Below are positions 1 through 8,220 of a DNA stretch of 31,723 bases, in pieces (positions within the stretch are counted from its first letter, which is position 1; every line of letters starts with the position of its first letter). The stretch comes from Ilumatobacter sp. (lineage in GTDB: Bacteria; Actinomycetota; Acidimicrobiia; Acidimicrobiales; Ilumatobacteraceae): positions 1 through 31,723 of the forward strand of contig JABJAB010000109.1 in assembly GCA_018666235.1 (NCBI GenBank), given 5' to 3'. The notes under the pieces were generated by a model, which saw only the letters and a list, made by a program, of their open reading frames with translations, ran no database searches and was not told the origin of the DNA. The position numbers and the translations under genes were made by a program.

Positions 1-600
1 ACCGTGCACGAAGCGATCGGTCGCGTGGGATACGTCGGGCCGCACCTCAAGCCGATCCAACTCGACACGAAGATCGCCGGGTCGGCGGTCACCGTGCTCA
101 GCCATCCGGGCGACAACATCATGATCCACGCTGCGGTCGAGATGTGTCAGCCCGGTGATGTCCTCGTCGTTGCCAACACCGCGCCGTCGACGCACGGCAT
201 GTTCGGAGACCTCCTGGCCACGTCACTCATGGCGCGCGGCGTGCGCGGCCTGATCATCGATGCTGGGGTTCGTGATACCGCTGATCTGCGGTCAATGGGC
301 TTTCCGGTGTGGGCCCAGCACGTGTCGTGTCAGGGCACGGTCAAGAACTCCCCGGGTTCGGTCAACGTTCCGGTCATCTTGGGTGGAGTCACGGTGCAGC
401 CGGGCGACGTGGTGTGCGCTGACGACGACGGCGTGGTCATCGTCGAACGAGCTGACGCAGCCTGGGCGCTGGAGCGGTCAGATGCACGGCTGGCGAGGGA
501 AGAGAAGATGCGCGTGACGCTTGAGTCCGGCGAACTCGGTGTCGACGTGTACGGGCTGCGTCAGAAGCTGAACGACATGGGAGTCGAGTACATCGACTGA
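1..600 (+). CDS. ligK: 4-carboxy-4-hydroxy-2-oxoadipate aldolase / oxaloacetate decarboxylase, 5'-truncated by the window edge
   Basis: This is a RraA-like class II aldolase that splits 4-carboxy-4-hydroxy-2-oxoadipate into pyruvate and oxaloacetate, the last step of protocatechuate 4,5-cleavage. The frame is open from base 1, so the true N-terminus lies outside the window. The visible part begins in the family's 'TVHEAIGRVG' segment and lacks roughly 25-30 N-terminal residues. Family hallmarks seen are GDLLATSLMARGVRG followed by GLIIDAGVRDT; the Arg-Asp of 'VRDT' and the upstream acidic residue match the substrate and metal site of LigK/HMG aldolases. The C-terminal helical part (ARLAREEKMRV) is also typical. 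It is convergent with the regulator at 616-3408, with only 15 bp between stop codons. The rest of the pathway lies 10.6 kb to the right. An alternative is a generic RraA-like protein, but the pathway context supports LigK. Confidence 0.85.
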   Translation, partial: TVHEAIGRVGYVGPHLKPIQLDTKIAGSAVTVLSHPGDNIMIHAAVEMCQPGDVLVVANTAPSTHGMFGDLLATSLMARGVRGLIIDAGVRDTADLRSMGFPVWAQHVSCQGTVKNSPGSVNVPVILGGVTVQPGDVVCADDDGVVIVERADAAWALERSDARLAREEKMRVTLESGELGVDVYGLRQKLNDMGVEYID

Positions 601-615
601 CACGTCGAACTTCCG

Positions 616-3408
616 CTAGCGGGTGAGCGCCGAGCGGATGCGCTCGAGCAAGACGGTTGTGTCGAGATGCGCGCCCTTCTCCTCGACAACGACGACGGCT
701 TGCTCGCCCAGCCGCTCGACCAGACGTTCTCTGGTCCGGTTCGGATGCGTGACGAAGTGATCGTGTTGACCACCTGCTCGGCCGAGCGCCTGGGCGGCGA
801 GCTCGTTGTCGCTCCGCATCACCAGGAGGGACGCCAACGCGGCGAGCGTGTAGAGCGATTCGGTCTCGTTGACGTCCTGCAGTCCGACATCGATCACCTC
901 CAACATCAACTGTTCTGCTTCTCGCAGGCGGCCGATCTCCCCGAGCGAGACCGCGAGCGACCGGGCATCCGGGCCGTACATGGTCCCCAAGATGTCGATC
1001 TTGAAGCGGAGTGCTGCGTCGAGATCCACGACGGCTGCGATGTGATCCCCTCGTCGCTGATGCAAGAGGCCGGCCCGGGACTGGCAGAGAGAAGCCCAGC
1101 TGGGCGACGTGACGACGGACATGCCCTTGTGCATGAGATCCGCCGTTCGCTCCTCGCCGAGCCACTCGACGAGTTGCAGACTCTGGGAATAGTGCATGGC
1201 CAGCCCGGCGGAGTCCCCGAGGGTCTCGAAGAGGTCGGCTGCCTCTTCGAACTCCTCGACCCGAGCCGGCCCGGTGGGAAGCGTCGCTGCATACATGACG
1301 AGATGGATCGCGCGCTCCCAACGCGGATCGAACCAGGTCTGCTCATTTCGAGCATCCAGCCGTTCCCGCGCTGCCTCGAGGAAGGCGCCGGCGCGGCCGT
1401 TCTCGGCACCTTCGAGATTGAGTGTCACAGCGCCCCGCATCAGCAGGGCCCAGCCCATGGCGTGATCCGTCCCGAGCTCTGACGCCAACGCATCGAATCG
1501 GTCGGCAATGTTGAGCGCTGCGGGCAGCCGGGTCCACGCGCCGCAATTGGTGCCCACCAACGCAACCCGAGCCTGGCGCTGGAGATCGGCGCTCGACCCT
1601 GCGGCCAGATCGAGCCCCCGCAGACACCTCTCGCACGCCTCGAGGTGCAGGCCCTCGTGGGCCCAGAACCAGTACAGGCCGAAGGCCAGATCGAGGTAGC
1701 CGTCGGGCTCATCGCACTCGACGAGGGTCTCGAAGGCCAACCGGATGTTCGGGTACTCGGCACGGATTCTGCGGAAGGCCGAGGCCTGCTCGTGCCCCAT
1801 CGTCAATGGTGCCAGGCGGTCGATCAGGTCGGTGTACCAGTCGGCGTGTCGACGCCGGATCTCGTCGAGCTCGCCGACCTCAGCAAGCCGCTCCAGCGCC
1901 CACTGGCGGATCGGTTCCAGCAGCCGGAAGCGGGTCCCGTCGGCATCGTGCTCGGCGACGACCAACGACTGGTCCACGAGTGCATCGATGCTCTCTGCCG
2001 CCTTGAGTTGTTCGATTTCGCTGCAGGTGCAGACTGATTGGGCGGCAGCCAGGTCGAACGTCCCGGCGAACAATGCCAGTCGCCGGAACACGCGTCGTTC
2101 GGGCCCGCCAAGCAACTGGAACGACCAGTCGATCGTCGCATCGAGCGTCCGGTTGCGTTCGAACTCTGACTTGGTCGAGGCGAACCGGCTGGTGCCCGAC
2201 GTGTCGAGCACCTCCAGGATCTCGATCGGCGTCATGCTGCGGATTCGTGCCGCCACGAGCTCTATCCCGAGCGGGATGCCGGCCAACCGATCACAGATCA
2301 TCTCGATAGCGGCGAGATCCTCGTCGTTCGGCGACCAGCCGACCCGGGCCGTTTCGGCCCGCTCGACGAACAGCTCGACGGCCGGAGACCGACCAGGTCC
2401 GGTCGCTTCGAGCCCGAGGGTGGGTACCCGGAGGACTGCCTCGCCGGACAGCCCCATCGGTTCCCGCGACGTCGCGACGATGGTGACCTCGGGTGCCGCC
2501 TCGAGGATTCGACGCACCATCTCGGCCGCTCCGTCCAGCACGTGCTCGCAGTTGTCGACGACGAGCAGGGCCTGACGGTCGCGGAGGTGTTGTACGAGCA
2601 GGTCGTCGACGTCGAGCTCAGTCGGCCGGAGCCCGAACGGTTCCGCCATGGCGGTGGCGACGAGTCCTGACGAGCCGACGGATGCGAGAGCGATGAACCA
2701 GGCCCCATCGGCGAAGCGGTCCGTCAGCGGCCGCGTCGCCTCCACGGCGAGACGCGTCTTCCCAGTCCCGCCCGGACCGGCCAGCATCACCAGGCGGTGC
2801 TGCCCGATGAGCCCCTGGATCTCGTCCAGCTCGCTCTCGCGTCCGACGAACGAGTCAAGGGCGAGCGGCAGGTTGCCGAGACGTCGTGCTGATCCGGTCG
2901 GGACAGGCGCCGACGTCGTTCGGTGTTCGAAGCTGTCCTGGTCCAAGACCGACGACGGCAGCAGCGACGCGCTCTGGAGCAGCACGTCGGATTCCAGGGC
3001 AACAATTTCGGGTGATGGATCGAGGCCGAGTTCGTCACGCAGTCGCCGACGAAGATCCTGGGATACTTCGAGGGCGTCGGCCTGCCGTCCCGACCGGTAG
3101 AGCGCGGTGATCAACAACGCGTGCAGCTTCTCGCGATATGGATGCTCGGTGGCGAGCGAAGACAATCGAGGAATCACGCTGACATGGTGATCAAGAGCCA
3201 ACTCGGCGGTGTAGAGCAGTTCGCTGGCTGCCAACCGCTCCTCCTCCAAGCTCTGCATCTCGGACGCAGCAAAGTCCGCGAATGCGAAGTCCGCAAGGGC
3301 CGGACCTCGCCACAGTGCCAACGCTTCCGAGAGCCATCGTTGAGCTTCGACTGGGTCGTATGACAACACGGTGCGCGCATTCTCGACAAGCTTGCGGAAG
3401 CGCCGCAC
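616..3408 (-). CDS. SARP/AfsR-like regulator (BTAD + NB-ARC-type ATPase + TPR) lacking its winged-helix DNA-binding domain
   Basis: This is a large signal-integrating regulator with three visible parts. A bacterial transcriptional activation domain occupies about residues 1-145 (FRKLVENAR..., WRGPALADF, RDELGLDPSPE). A STAND/NB-ARC-like ATPase follows, with a P-loop GPGGTGKTRL at about 211-220, a Walker-B-like LLVVDNCEHVLDG and the sensor ATSREPMGLSGE. The C-terminal half is helical and TPR-like. Intact SARPs begin with an OmpR-type winged helix of about 95 residues. Here the frame is open only to base 3456, where a stop occurs, and the first usable start is a GTG at 3408 inside the BTAD. The region upstream is a 118-bp repeat (3427-3544), so the DNA-binding domain appears to have been cut away. 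It may be a dead gene or a DNA-binding-deficient remnant. The remaining 930 codons are uninterrupted, which suggests a recent event. Confidence 0.85.
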   Translation of the reverse strand: MRRFRKLVENARTVLSYDPVEAQRWLSEALALWRGPALADFAFADFAASEMQSLEEERLAASELLYTAELALDHHVSVIPRLSSLATEHPYREKLHALLITALYRSGRQADALEVSQDLRRRLRDELGLDPSPEIVALESDVLLQSASLLPSSVLDQDSFEHRTTSAPVPTGSARRLGNLPLALDSFVGRESELDEIQGLIGQHRLVMLAGPGGTGKTRLAVEATRPLTDRFADGAWFIALASVGSSGLVATAMAEPFGLRPTELDVDDLLVQHLRDRQALLVVDNCEHVLDGAAEMVRRILEAAPEVTIVATSREPMGLSGEAVLRVPTLGLEATGPGRSPAVELFVERAETARVGWSPNDEDLAAIEMICDRLAGIPLGIELVAARIRSMTPIEILEVLDTSGTSRFASTKSEFERNRTLDATIDWSFQLLGGPERRVFRRLALFAGTFDLAAAQSVCTCSEIEQLKAAESIDALVDQSLVVAEHDADGTRFRLLEPIRQWALERLAEVGELDEIRRRHADWYTDLIDRLAPLTMGHEQASAFRRIRAEYPNIRLAFETLVECDEPDGYLDLAFGLYWFWAHEGLHLEACERCLRGLDLAAGSSADLQRQARVALVGTNCGAWTRLPAALNIADRFDALASELGTDHAMGWALLMRGAVTLNLEGAENGRAGAFLEAARERLDARNEQTWFDPRWERAIHLVMYAATLPTGPARVEEFEEAADLFETLGDSAGLAMHYSQSLQLVEWLGEERTADLMHKGMSVVTSPSWASLCQSRAGLLHQRRGDHIAAVVDLDAALRFKIDILGTMYGPDARSLAVSLGEIGRLREAEQLMLEVIDVGLQDVNETESLYTLAALASLLVMRSDNELAAQALGRAGGQHDHFVTHPNRTRERLVERLGEQAVVVVEEKGAHLDTTVLLERIRSALTR

Positions 3409-3426
3409 ATCGATGTCCTGTGTGGC

Positions 3427-3544
3427 GGGGATGGCGCGAAACTGTAAATCCCCTGCTCAGCCCAGATGCGCGTAATGGCGTTTGGAACGTCAACAAGCCG
3501 ATCTTGGAGCATTTAGTCCGGCCCAAGGCAGCGATTTATAGACC
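3427..3544 (+). repeat. 118-bp dispersed direct repeat, copy 1
   Basis: This segment aligns without gaps to 4891-5008, with 14 mismatches in 118 positions (about 88% identity); 12 of the 14 are transitions. Both copies begin at GGGGATGGCGCGAAAC and end at GCGATTTATAGACC, and similarity stops sharply on both sides. Copy 1 abuts the broken 5' end of the SARP gene and ends 72 bp before the DUF1254/DUF1214 start codon. No transposase is encoded in or between the copies. It could be a MITE-like or insertion-element remnant, or a duplicated regulatory leader. Confidence 0.85.
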
Positions 3545-3616
3545 GCGAGGGCGGCTATGCGACAGCAAGCATTATTGTGGGGCCCGAACAACTCAGTACC
3601 GGAGGAAGTAAGAACA

Positions 3617-4630
3617 ATGAGATCGATCCACGAAGCGAACCTCAGCGGCCAAGACACCACCGAGGCGTACATCCGAGAGTTTCCGAATCGGGAACAGGTT
3701 CGGATGATGAAAATATGGCTCGAGAATCATGAACCCGGCACGTTCAGCTTCACTGGGCTGGTCGATCCAACCGATGTCACCGTGGTCACCCCGCAGGCAA
3801 CAGTCGACTACGGCTACTGCTGGTTCAGCCTTTCGGACGGTCCAGCCATTGTCCACGCGCCGCAATATGAGCTGTTCTGCTCTGTGTCGGTCTTCGACAT
3901 GCTCCACAACGTCCCTGCGGTGATCGTCAACCCCGCACGCCCAATCCTGCTCATTCGGCCGGGTCAAGAAGTCCCCAACGGTGACTACACCATCGTTGAG
4001 CTTGAGACCGATCAGGGGCTCATCTTGATTCGTATGGTCGTCGTGGACAACCTGGACGAGGTTCAGGCCCTCCACCCGAGCATCCGGATGGAAGGCGGAA
4101 GCGGCGACATGACCCGTCCCGTCCAGCGATTCTCACCAGGCGTCGAAGAAGCCGGGCGGGCAATCATTGCGGCCGGCATTCCGTTTCTCAACCCCGATGA
4201 AGCGTTCGGGAAGTGTTCAGGCGATGTCGGCGACATCACCCTCGCCGGCGGGGTGATGATCGGGCAACTCGGGACGCCGAGCGACACCGTGCGCTACGGA
4301 ACCATTCTCACCGACGCGGACGGCGCACCGTTAACCGGCAACGACACCTACGAGCTGACCGTACCGCAGGGCATCGTGAAGGGCGACGGCTACTTCTCGA
4401 TCACCGTGTACGACAGCGACACCAAACTGCTCATCCCGAACGACCTCGGGGTATACGACCGCACCACCTACAGCGCTGAGCCAGAACCCGACGGCACTTA
4501 CCGCATCATCCTCAGCCCCAATGGCAAGGGCCACAACGCCATCCCCACCGGGCGACCGTTCTACGCCATACTCCGCGCTTACGTGCCCGTGCCGGGAGCC
4601 GACATGACTGTTGGCATCACCAGGCACTGA
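3617..4630 (+). CDS. Short DUF1254/DUF1214 domain protein
   Basis: The protein has 337 aa. The ATG at 3617 is chosen because GGAGGAAG (3601-3608) stands 8 bp upstream; an in-frame ATG at 3557 has no such site. The N-terminal part (about residues 50-140, from 'VVTPQATVDYGY' to 'RPILLIRPG') looks like a reduced DUF1254 domain. The C-terminal 150 residues are a clear DUF1214 domain (YELTVPQGIVKGDGYFSITVYD, SPNGKGHNAIPTG, FYAILRAYVP). No signal peptide is evident. The biochemical role of this family is not established to my knowledge. The gene sits alone between the two copies of a 118-bp repeat, which suggests a passenger gene of an acquired segment. A full-length relative of 445 aa lies at 8971-10308, but the two differ too much to be a recent duplication. 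Confidence 0.8.
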   Translation: MRSIHEANLSGQDTTEAYIREFPNREQVRMMKIWLENHEPGTFSFTGLVDPTDVTVVTPQATVDYGYCWFSLSDGPAIVHAPQYELFCSVSVFDMLHNVPAVIVNPARPILLIRPGQEVPNGDYTIVELETDQGLILIRMVVVDNLDEVQALHPSIRMEGGSGDMTRPVQRFSPGVEEAGRAIIAAGIPFLNPDEAFGKCSGDVGDITLAGGVMIGQLGTPSDTVRYGTILTDADGAPLTGNDTYELTVPQGIVKGDGYFSITVYDSDTKLLIPNDLGVYDRTTYSAEPEPDGTYRIILSPNGKGHNAIPTGRPFYAILRAYVPVPGADMTVGITRH

Positions 4631-4854
4631 GCCGCCCTGACCAACCAGTCGCCCGTAGCCGGTCCAACGGTCGAATCAGCCCAATCAGCTTGACGCGGTC
4701 CAACATCGCTGAGCTGGGATTCTTGGAGATTCCTTGCGCGCCCTGCTTTGCTTTAGAACCGAGAGTCGACGTCTCATTCGCCTGAAATCGGTAGCTCTGC
4801 CCCCGAAGGCGTGCCGCTAGCCTTCGCTACAGATGCGAAAAGAATGTGTGTGGA
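4631..4854. other. Non-coding stretch between the DUF1254/DUF1214 gene and the hairpin
   Basis: No plausible gene is visible on either strand; open frames are short and lack start-site support. To my eye the base composition is less GC-biased than in the neighbouring genes. With the hairpin and repeat copy 2 it makes a gene-free run of about 510 bp (4631-5144). Confidence 0.6.
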
Positions 4855-4906
4855 GTTTCGCGCCACGTTCCGGACCATCCCCTCCGGAAGGGGGATGGCG
4901 CGAAAC
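4855..4906. repeat. Long two-part inverted repeat (hairpin) at the left edge of repeat copy 2
   Basis: The outer arms are GTTTCGCGCCA (4855-4865) and TGGCGCGAAAC (4896-4906), perfect over 11 bp. The inner arms are TTCCGGA (4868-4874) and TCCGGAA (4883-4889), perfect over 7 bp. The right outer arm is the first part of the 118-bp repeat, so the hairpin straddles its boundary. Copy 1 lacks the left half. No U-run follows, so it is not an obvious terminator. Subterminal palindromes of this kind occur in IS200/IS605-type and palindrome-associated elements, but no such transposase is present here. Confidence 0.75.
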
Positions 4907-5008
4907 CTTAAATCCCCTGATCAGCTCAGATGCGTGTAGCGACGTTTGGAACATCAACAAGCCGATCTTGGAACATCTAGTCCAACCCAAAGCAGCGATT
5001 TATAGACC
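4891..5008 (+). repeat. 118-bp dispersed direct repeat, copy 2
   Basis: This is the same orientation and length as copy 1 at 3427-3544, with 14 mismatches and no indel. The copies start 1,464 bp apart and bracket the short DUF1254/DUF1214 gene. Downstream sequence (after GCGATTTATAGACC) is unrelated to that after copy 1. It could be the right boundary of a composite segment or a second insertion of the same small element. Confidence 0.85.
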
Positions 5009-5144
5009 TCTATGTCGCGCCTGACGAAACGCACCGTGATGTCGGGGCGGTGAGCAGTAACGATTTTGGGCTCGGCGACCCTGCCGTTGCCGGCGGGATA
5101 GGGCTTGTGAGTCAGGCGGGTGTCATCTGTCGTGAATAACGCTC

Positions 5145-5525
5145 CTACTGCAGCGAAATAGTCCAATCGCCGTTTGCAGTGATCTCAATAAGAGCCGGTC
5201 CTGGAAAGCGAGCTGAGCCGGCGTAGTTGCCGATCTCGTTCACGAGTAGATCCCGTCTTCTGCCCGCAAGTGGGTAGGTCAACACCGCAAAGTTGCTGTC
5301 ACCAGCGTGTGTGATATCGGCGATGCCACTATCCCCGGTGACTAAAACTACTGAGTCACCGAGACCAGTGGCCGATTCGTCAAAAGTGGGGGCCTGATCA
5401 ACCGTGTTGGCTTCGATACGCCACGAACCACCTGCGGTGATCTCAAGAAACGACGCCCCTTCTTCTTCCTGGACGGTGCCTTGGTAGCTTCCGATCTCGT
5501 TGACTAAGAGGTCCACCCGTTCCAA
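5145..5525 (-). CDS. Remnant of a lipoprotein-like protein with a duplicated beta motif
   Basis: The protein is about 126 aa from a TTG start that is only a formal choice; the frame is open to base 5594. It contains two copies of one motif: DLLVNEIGSYQG ... FLEITAGGSW near the N-terminus and DLLVNEIGNYAG ... LIEITANGDW at the C-terminus. They are separated by a variable linker. Upstream in frame the translation reads GYQAGCRNQRATSTTPRD, which resembles the region after a lipoprotein Cys. A stop (5595-5597) lies where the hydrophobic signal peptide should be, and no other frame supplies one. I infer a secreted lipoprotein whose 5' end has been lost, next to the repeat-bearing segment. The repeat motif is not one I can assign to a named function. 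Confidence 0.5.
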   Translation of the reverse strand: MERVDLLVNEIGSYQGTVQEEEGASFLEITAGGSWRIEANTVDQAPTFDESATGLGDSVVLVTGDSGIADITHAGDSNFAVLTYPLAGRRRDLLVNEIGNYAGSARFPGPALIEITANGDWTISLQ

Positions 5526-5769
5526 CTCTGCGTCTCGGGGTGTGGTGGACGTGGCCCTTTGGTTCCTACAACCCGCTTGATACCCAGTCTCGTCTTACAG
5601 CGAGGTATCGAGATGCTGCGCTGCAGCGCCTCCCAGGTCCAGCCCTCGCAATCGAAGGCAAGAACTGATTGACCCTGTACGAGCCGTCGACCGCAACGGC
5701 AGGATATCTAGGCTAGGGCCGAGGCGAGGTTTACACTTAGGCTGAACTCCGGCTGACAGAATCGTCGTT

Positions 5770-6951
5770 GTGACATCGACCGTCGGGTGGAATGCGGCGG
5801 TGCCGCCGAATGGCTTCGTCAATCGGCCGCGCCAGACCGCCGCGAGCAATGACAATCCGGATGGGCTGGCGACACCCGACTTGTACGCCGGCGTCGAAAC
5901 CACCCCCGAGCATCGCAACCTCGCTGCCGGAGACCCGACCTGTGTGGGCTGGGAGCGCCGCCGTGACGATCCTGGCGTCACAGCTCTACGAGAAACCTTG
6001 CGGCTGAACAACGGGATTCCCGAGCTCGAGATGTGCACACCTGACCAAGTCGAACGGGCTGCTGGACTCTTCCATCGCGACGGGTTCGTCGTGGTCACCG
6101 ACGCCCTCGACGCACGACGACTGGCCAACCTCAAACGGGCAACCGAACGCGTCGTCGATGAGATTCTTGCGGCTGACCCCGATGCCTCGGCGGGAGGCGG
6201 TGCGGGCGGTCTACCGCATCGATATTCGTTCGGCTCATCGTCGGCATCGAGACATCGGTTGCATGAGCCTGAATGGGTCGACGTGATCGATCTCGCCACC
6301 ACGACACCGATCCTCACTGCCATCTTTGGATCGGCTGACTACATCGTTGGCGGCGGCGGCGGTGACCTCGCGTTGCCCGGTGCGATTGAGTATCAGGGTC
6401 TCCACAGCGACAACATTTGGGTCGAGCCGCACGATCCGGTGGGGAACTTGTCCGTTCGGCAGATGCCGGTTCCGGTCGTCACCATCAACTTCCCGATGAT
6501 CGACTTGACGTGGGAAAACGGCCCGATCCGTCAGATCCCCGGTACGCAGCGCTCGCTCGACCCCATCCCGACGCTCGCTGACGAGCCCGATTGGATGAAA
6601 TGGTCAACGTTGTGTCCGACGCCAGCAGGGTCGGCTGTGATCCGCGACAATCGGTGTTGGCACAGTGGGACCCCGAATCTGTCGGACGATGTTCGCTCGA
6701 TGCCGAATATCGAGTACTTCGCCCCGTGGTTCCGGAGCGAGGGTGTCAACCGCTGTCTGCCCTACGACCTCTGGACCACGCTTTCCGAGCATGGCAAACG
6801 GGTGAGTCGTTACGTTGCCGGCCACGACGGGGAGACAATCATCGGTGCCGGTTACACGAGCCCGAGGGCCAAGGACCGAGACGCATTCGTCGAAGCCCAA
6901 TGTGCAGAACTTGGCGCCGAGGTCGCTGCCGAATGGTGGGCCAGGCGCTAG
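5770..6951 (+). CDS. Phytanoyl-CoA dioxygenase (PhyH) family Fe(II)/2-oxoglutarate oxygenase
   Basis: This 393-aa protein begins at a GTG. The PhyH fold starts around residue 90 (QVERAAGLFHRDGFVVVTDAL). The iron-binding facial triad is visible as His212 and Asp214 in 'LHSDNIW' and His298 in 'CWHSGTPN'; an Arg follows at about 309 in the region expected to hold 2-oxoglutarate. Family members hydroxylate or halogenate small molecules in the cytoplasm; the substrate here cannot be told from sequence. The first 85 residues are not conserved with the family core and have no signal peptide. The gene is convergent with the MFS gene, 23 bp apart. No strong ribosome-binding site precedes the GTG, so a somewhat later start is possible. 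Confidence 0.8.
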   Translation: MTSTVGWNAAVPPNGFVNRPRQTAASNDNPDGLATPDLYAGVETTPEHRNLAAGDPTCVGWERRRDDPGVTALRETLRLNNGIPELEMCTPDQVERAAGLFHRDGFVVVTDALDARRLANLKRATERVVDEILAADPDASAGGGAGGLPHRYSFGSSSASRHRLHEPEWVDVIDLATTTPILTAIFGSADYIVGGGGGDLALPGAIEYQGLHSDNIWVEPHDPVGNLSVRQMPVPVVTINFPMIDLTWENGPIRQIPGTQRSLDPIPTLADEPDWMKWSTLCPTPAGSAVIRDNRCWHSGTPNLSDDVRSMPNIEYFAPWFRSEGVNRCLPYDLWTTLSEHGKRVSRYVAGHDGETIIGAGYTSPRAKDRDAFVEAQCAELGAEVAAEWWARR

Positions 6952-6974
6952 GAAGTCCCGTCGCCGGACGCCAG

Positions 6975-8174
6975 TCACCCAGCTTGGGGTTTGAGCCGGT
7001 AGAGCAGCGCAGTCCCGAGTAGACCGGAGGCGAGGGCGGCCCATTGGGCTGCGGTGTGGCCTGACGAGTCGATGATTTGTCCCATCGTTGGTGGGCCGAT
7101 GAGGCCGCCGAGGCCGTTGGCGGTGTAGAGCGCTCCCAAGACACCGCCCATGCCGATGGTGCCGAACAATTGGGCCACAACGGCTGGAGACAGTGCGATG
7201 ATCCCGCCGTAGGAGACGCCGAGGACGATCGCGAAGGCGATCAGGAGCGCGTAGTTCGCGTCCGCAACGATCCAGATGAGAAAACTCAGTCCGAGGCCCA
7301 GGGACGACAGTCGGTAGAGCCCAACGATTCCCACTCTGCCGGCGAGCGCACCGAGTCCCAGGCGGCCGATGATCGACGCCATGCCAATGAGTCCGAGGAG
7401 GACGGCGGCGGAGCCCGACGCTTCGGTGGTGTCGATGTAGTCGGCCATGAACACGAAGGGCGTGAAGAGCGCCGCTGCGAGGAAGAGTGAGGAGGCGTAG
7501 AGAAACCAGAAGTCACGACGCCCGCGGATGATCTCGCGGATTGGTCGGGGAGCCGCGGCTGAACCGGGGGGCCGATGTGCTCCCACCGCGGCGATGACTA
7601 ACAAGACTCCGGAGACCGCTGCCAGGACTCGATACGCGTCGCGCCAACCGTTGGCTTCGATCAGCCGCTCGATGATGGGAACGAGCACGAGTGTTCCGGT
7701 TCCGATTCCTGCGACCGCGAGGCCGAGGGCGAAGGTGCGTCGTTGTTCGAACCAGCCGCCGACAGCGGCGACCATGGGTACGTAACAGCACGCAACACCG
7801 ATTCCGACCCCGAGCCCGTAGGTGAAGTAGCCGAGGCGAATCGAGGAGACCTCGGCGGTGAGCAGGAGACCACTGACCATCGCAACAGCGCCGAAAACCA
7901 TCACACGTCGCGGGCCGATGCGATCAGCGATCCGGCCGCTGATGATGCCGATCGCGAAGTAGGCGAACGTGGTGATCGAAAAGAACAGCGCGGTCGCCGA
8001 TCGGCTGGTTCCGAACTCGTCAGCCATCGGTCCGAAGAACTCGCCGAAGCTGTAGGCGACTCCAAATACGGTGAACATGGCGAGGAACGCGGAGGCCACG
8101 ACGATCCACGCTCGCGTTGAGTCGACCTCGTGGGCAGCACTGGTGCTCGTACTGCGGATCTTCGTGGGCGGCAT
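6975..8174 (-). CDS. MFS transporter, monocarboxylate/oxalate-formate (MCT/OFA-like) type
   Basis: This 399-aa polytopic membrane protein has about 12 predicted hydrophobic segments, beginning near residue 20 (WIVVASAFLAMFTVFGVAYSF). The loop 2-3 signature GRIADRIGPRRVMVFG is that of the major facilitator superfamily. The N-terminal helix and the SFGEFFGPMADEFG pattern resemble MCT-like carriers of carboxylates. It likely imports or exports an organic acid across the cytoplasmic membrane; no specific substrate can be claimed. It is divergent from a TetR regulator, and a perfect operator-like palindrome (8221-8238) lies just downstream of its probable promoter. TetR-controlled expression is therefore likely. 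Aromatic-acid uptake for the pathway to the right is possible but unproven. Confidence 0.85.
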   Translation of the reverse strand: MPPTKIRSTSTSAAHEVDSTRAWIVVASAFLAMFTVFGVAYSFGEFFGPMADEFGTSRSATALFFSITTFAYFAIGIISGRIADRIGPRRVMVFGAVAMVSGLLLTAEVSSIRLGYFTYGLGVGIGVACCYVPMVAAVGGWFEQRRTFALGLAVAGIGTGTLVLVPIIERLIEANGWRDAYRVLAAVSGVLLVIAAVGAHRPPGSAAAPRPIREIIRGRRDFWFLYASSLFLAAALFTPFVFMADYIDTTEASGSAAVLLGLIGMASIIGRLGLGALAGRVGIVGLYRLSSLGLGLSFLIWIVADANYALLIAFAIVLGVSYGGIIALSPAVVAQLFGTIGMGGVLGALYTANGLGGLIGPPTMGQIIDSSGHTAAQWAALASGLLGTALLYRLKPQAG

Positions 8175-8220
8175 CTGCGTTGTCTCCGGGTTCAGGTCGG
8201 TGCGGGTCCGGTGCTTGATT

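Noticed and set aside
437..1321. Long open frame on the minus strand (294 codons)
   Set aside because: It overlaps LigK and the SARP gene out of frame; the Arg/Ser/Ala-rich composition is that of a GC-rich shadow, with no motif.
3427..5008. Coding interpretation of the 118-bp repeat (both copies give a similar plus-strand peptide ending KAAIYRP)
   Set aside because: The similarity simply follows from nucleotide identity; several differences change residues, frames have no shared start, and both run into stops.
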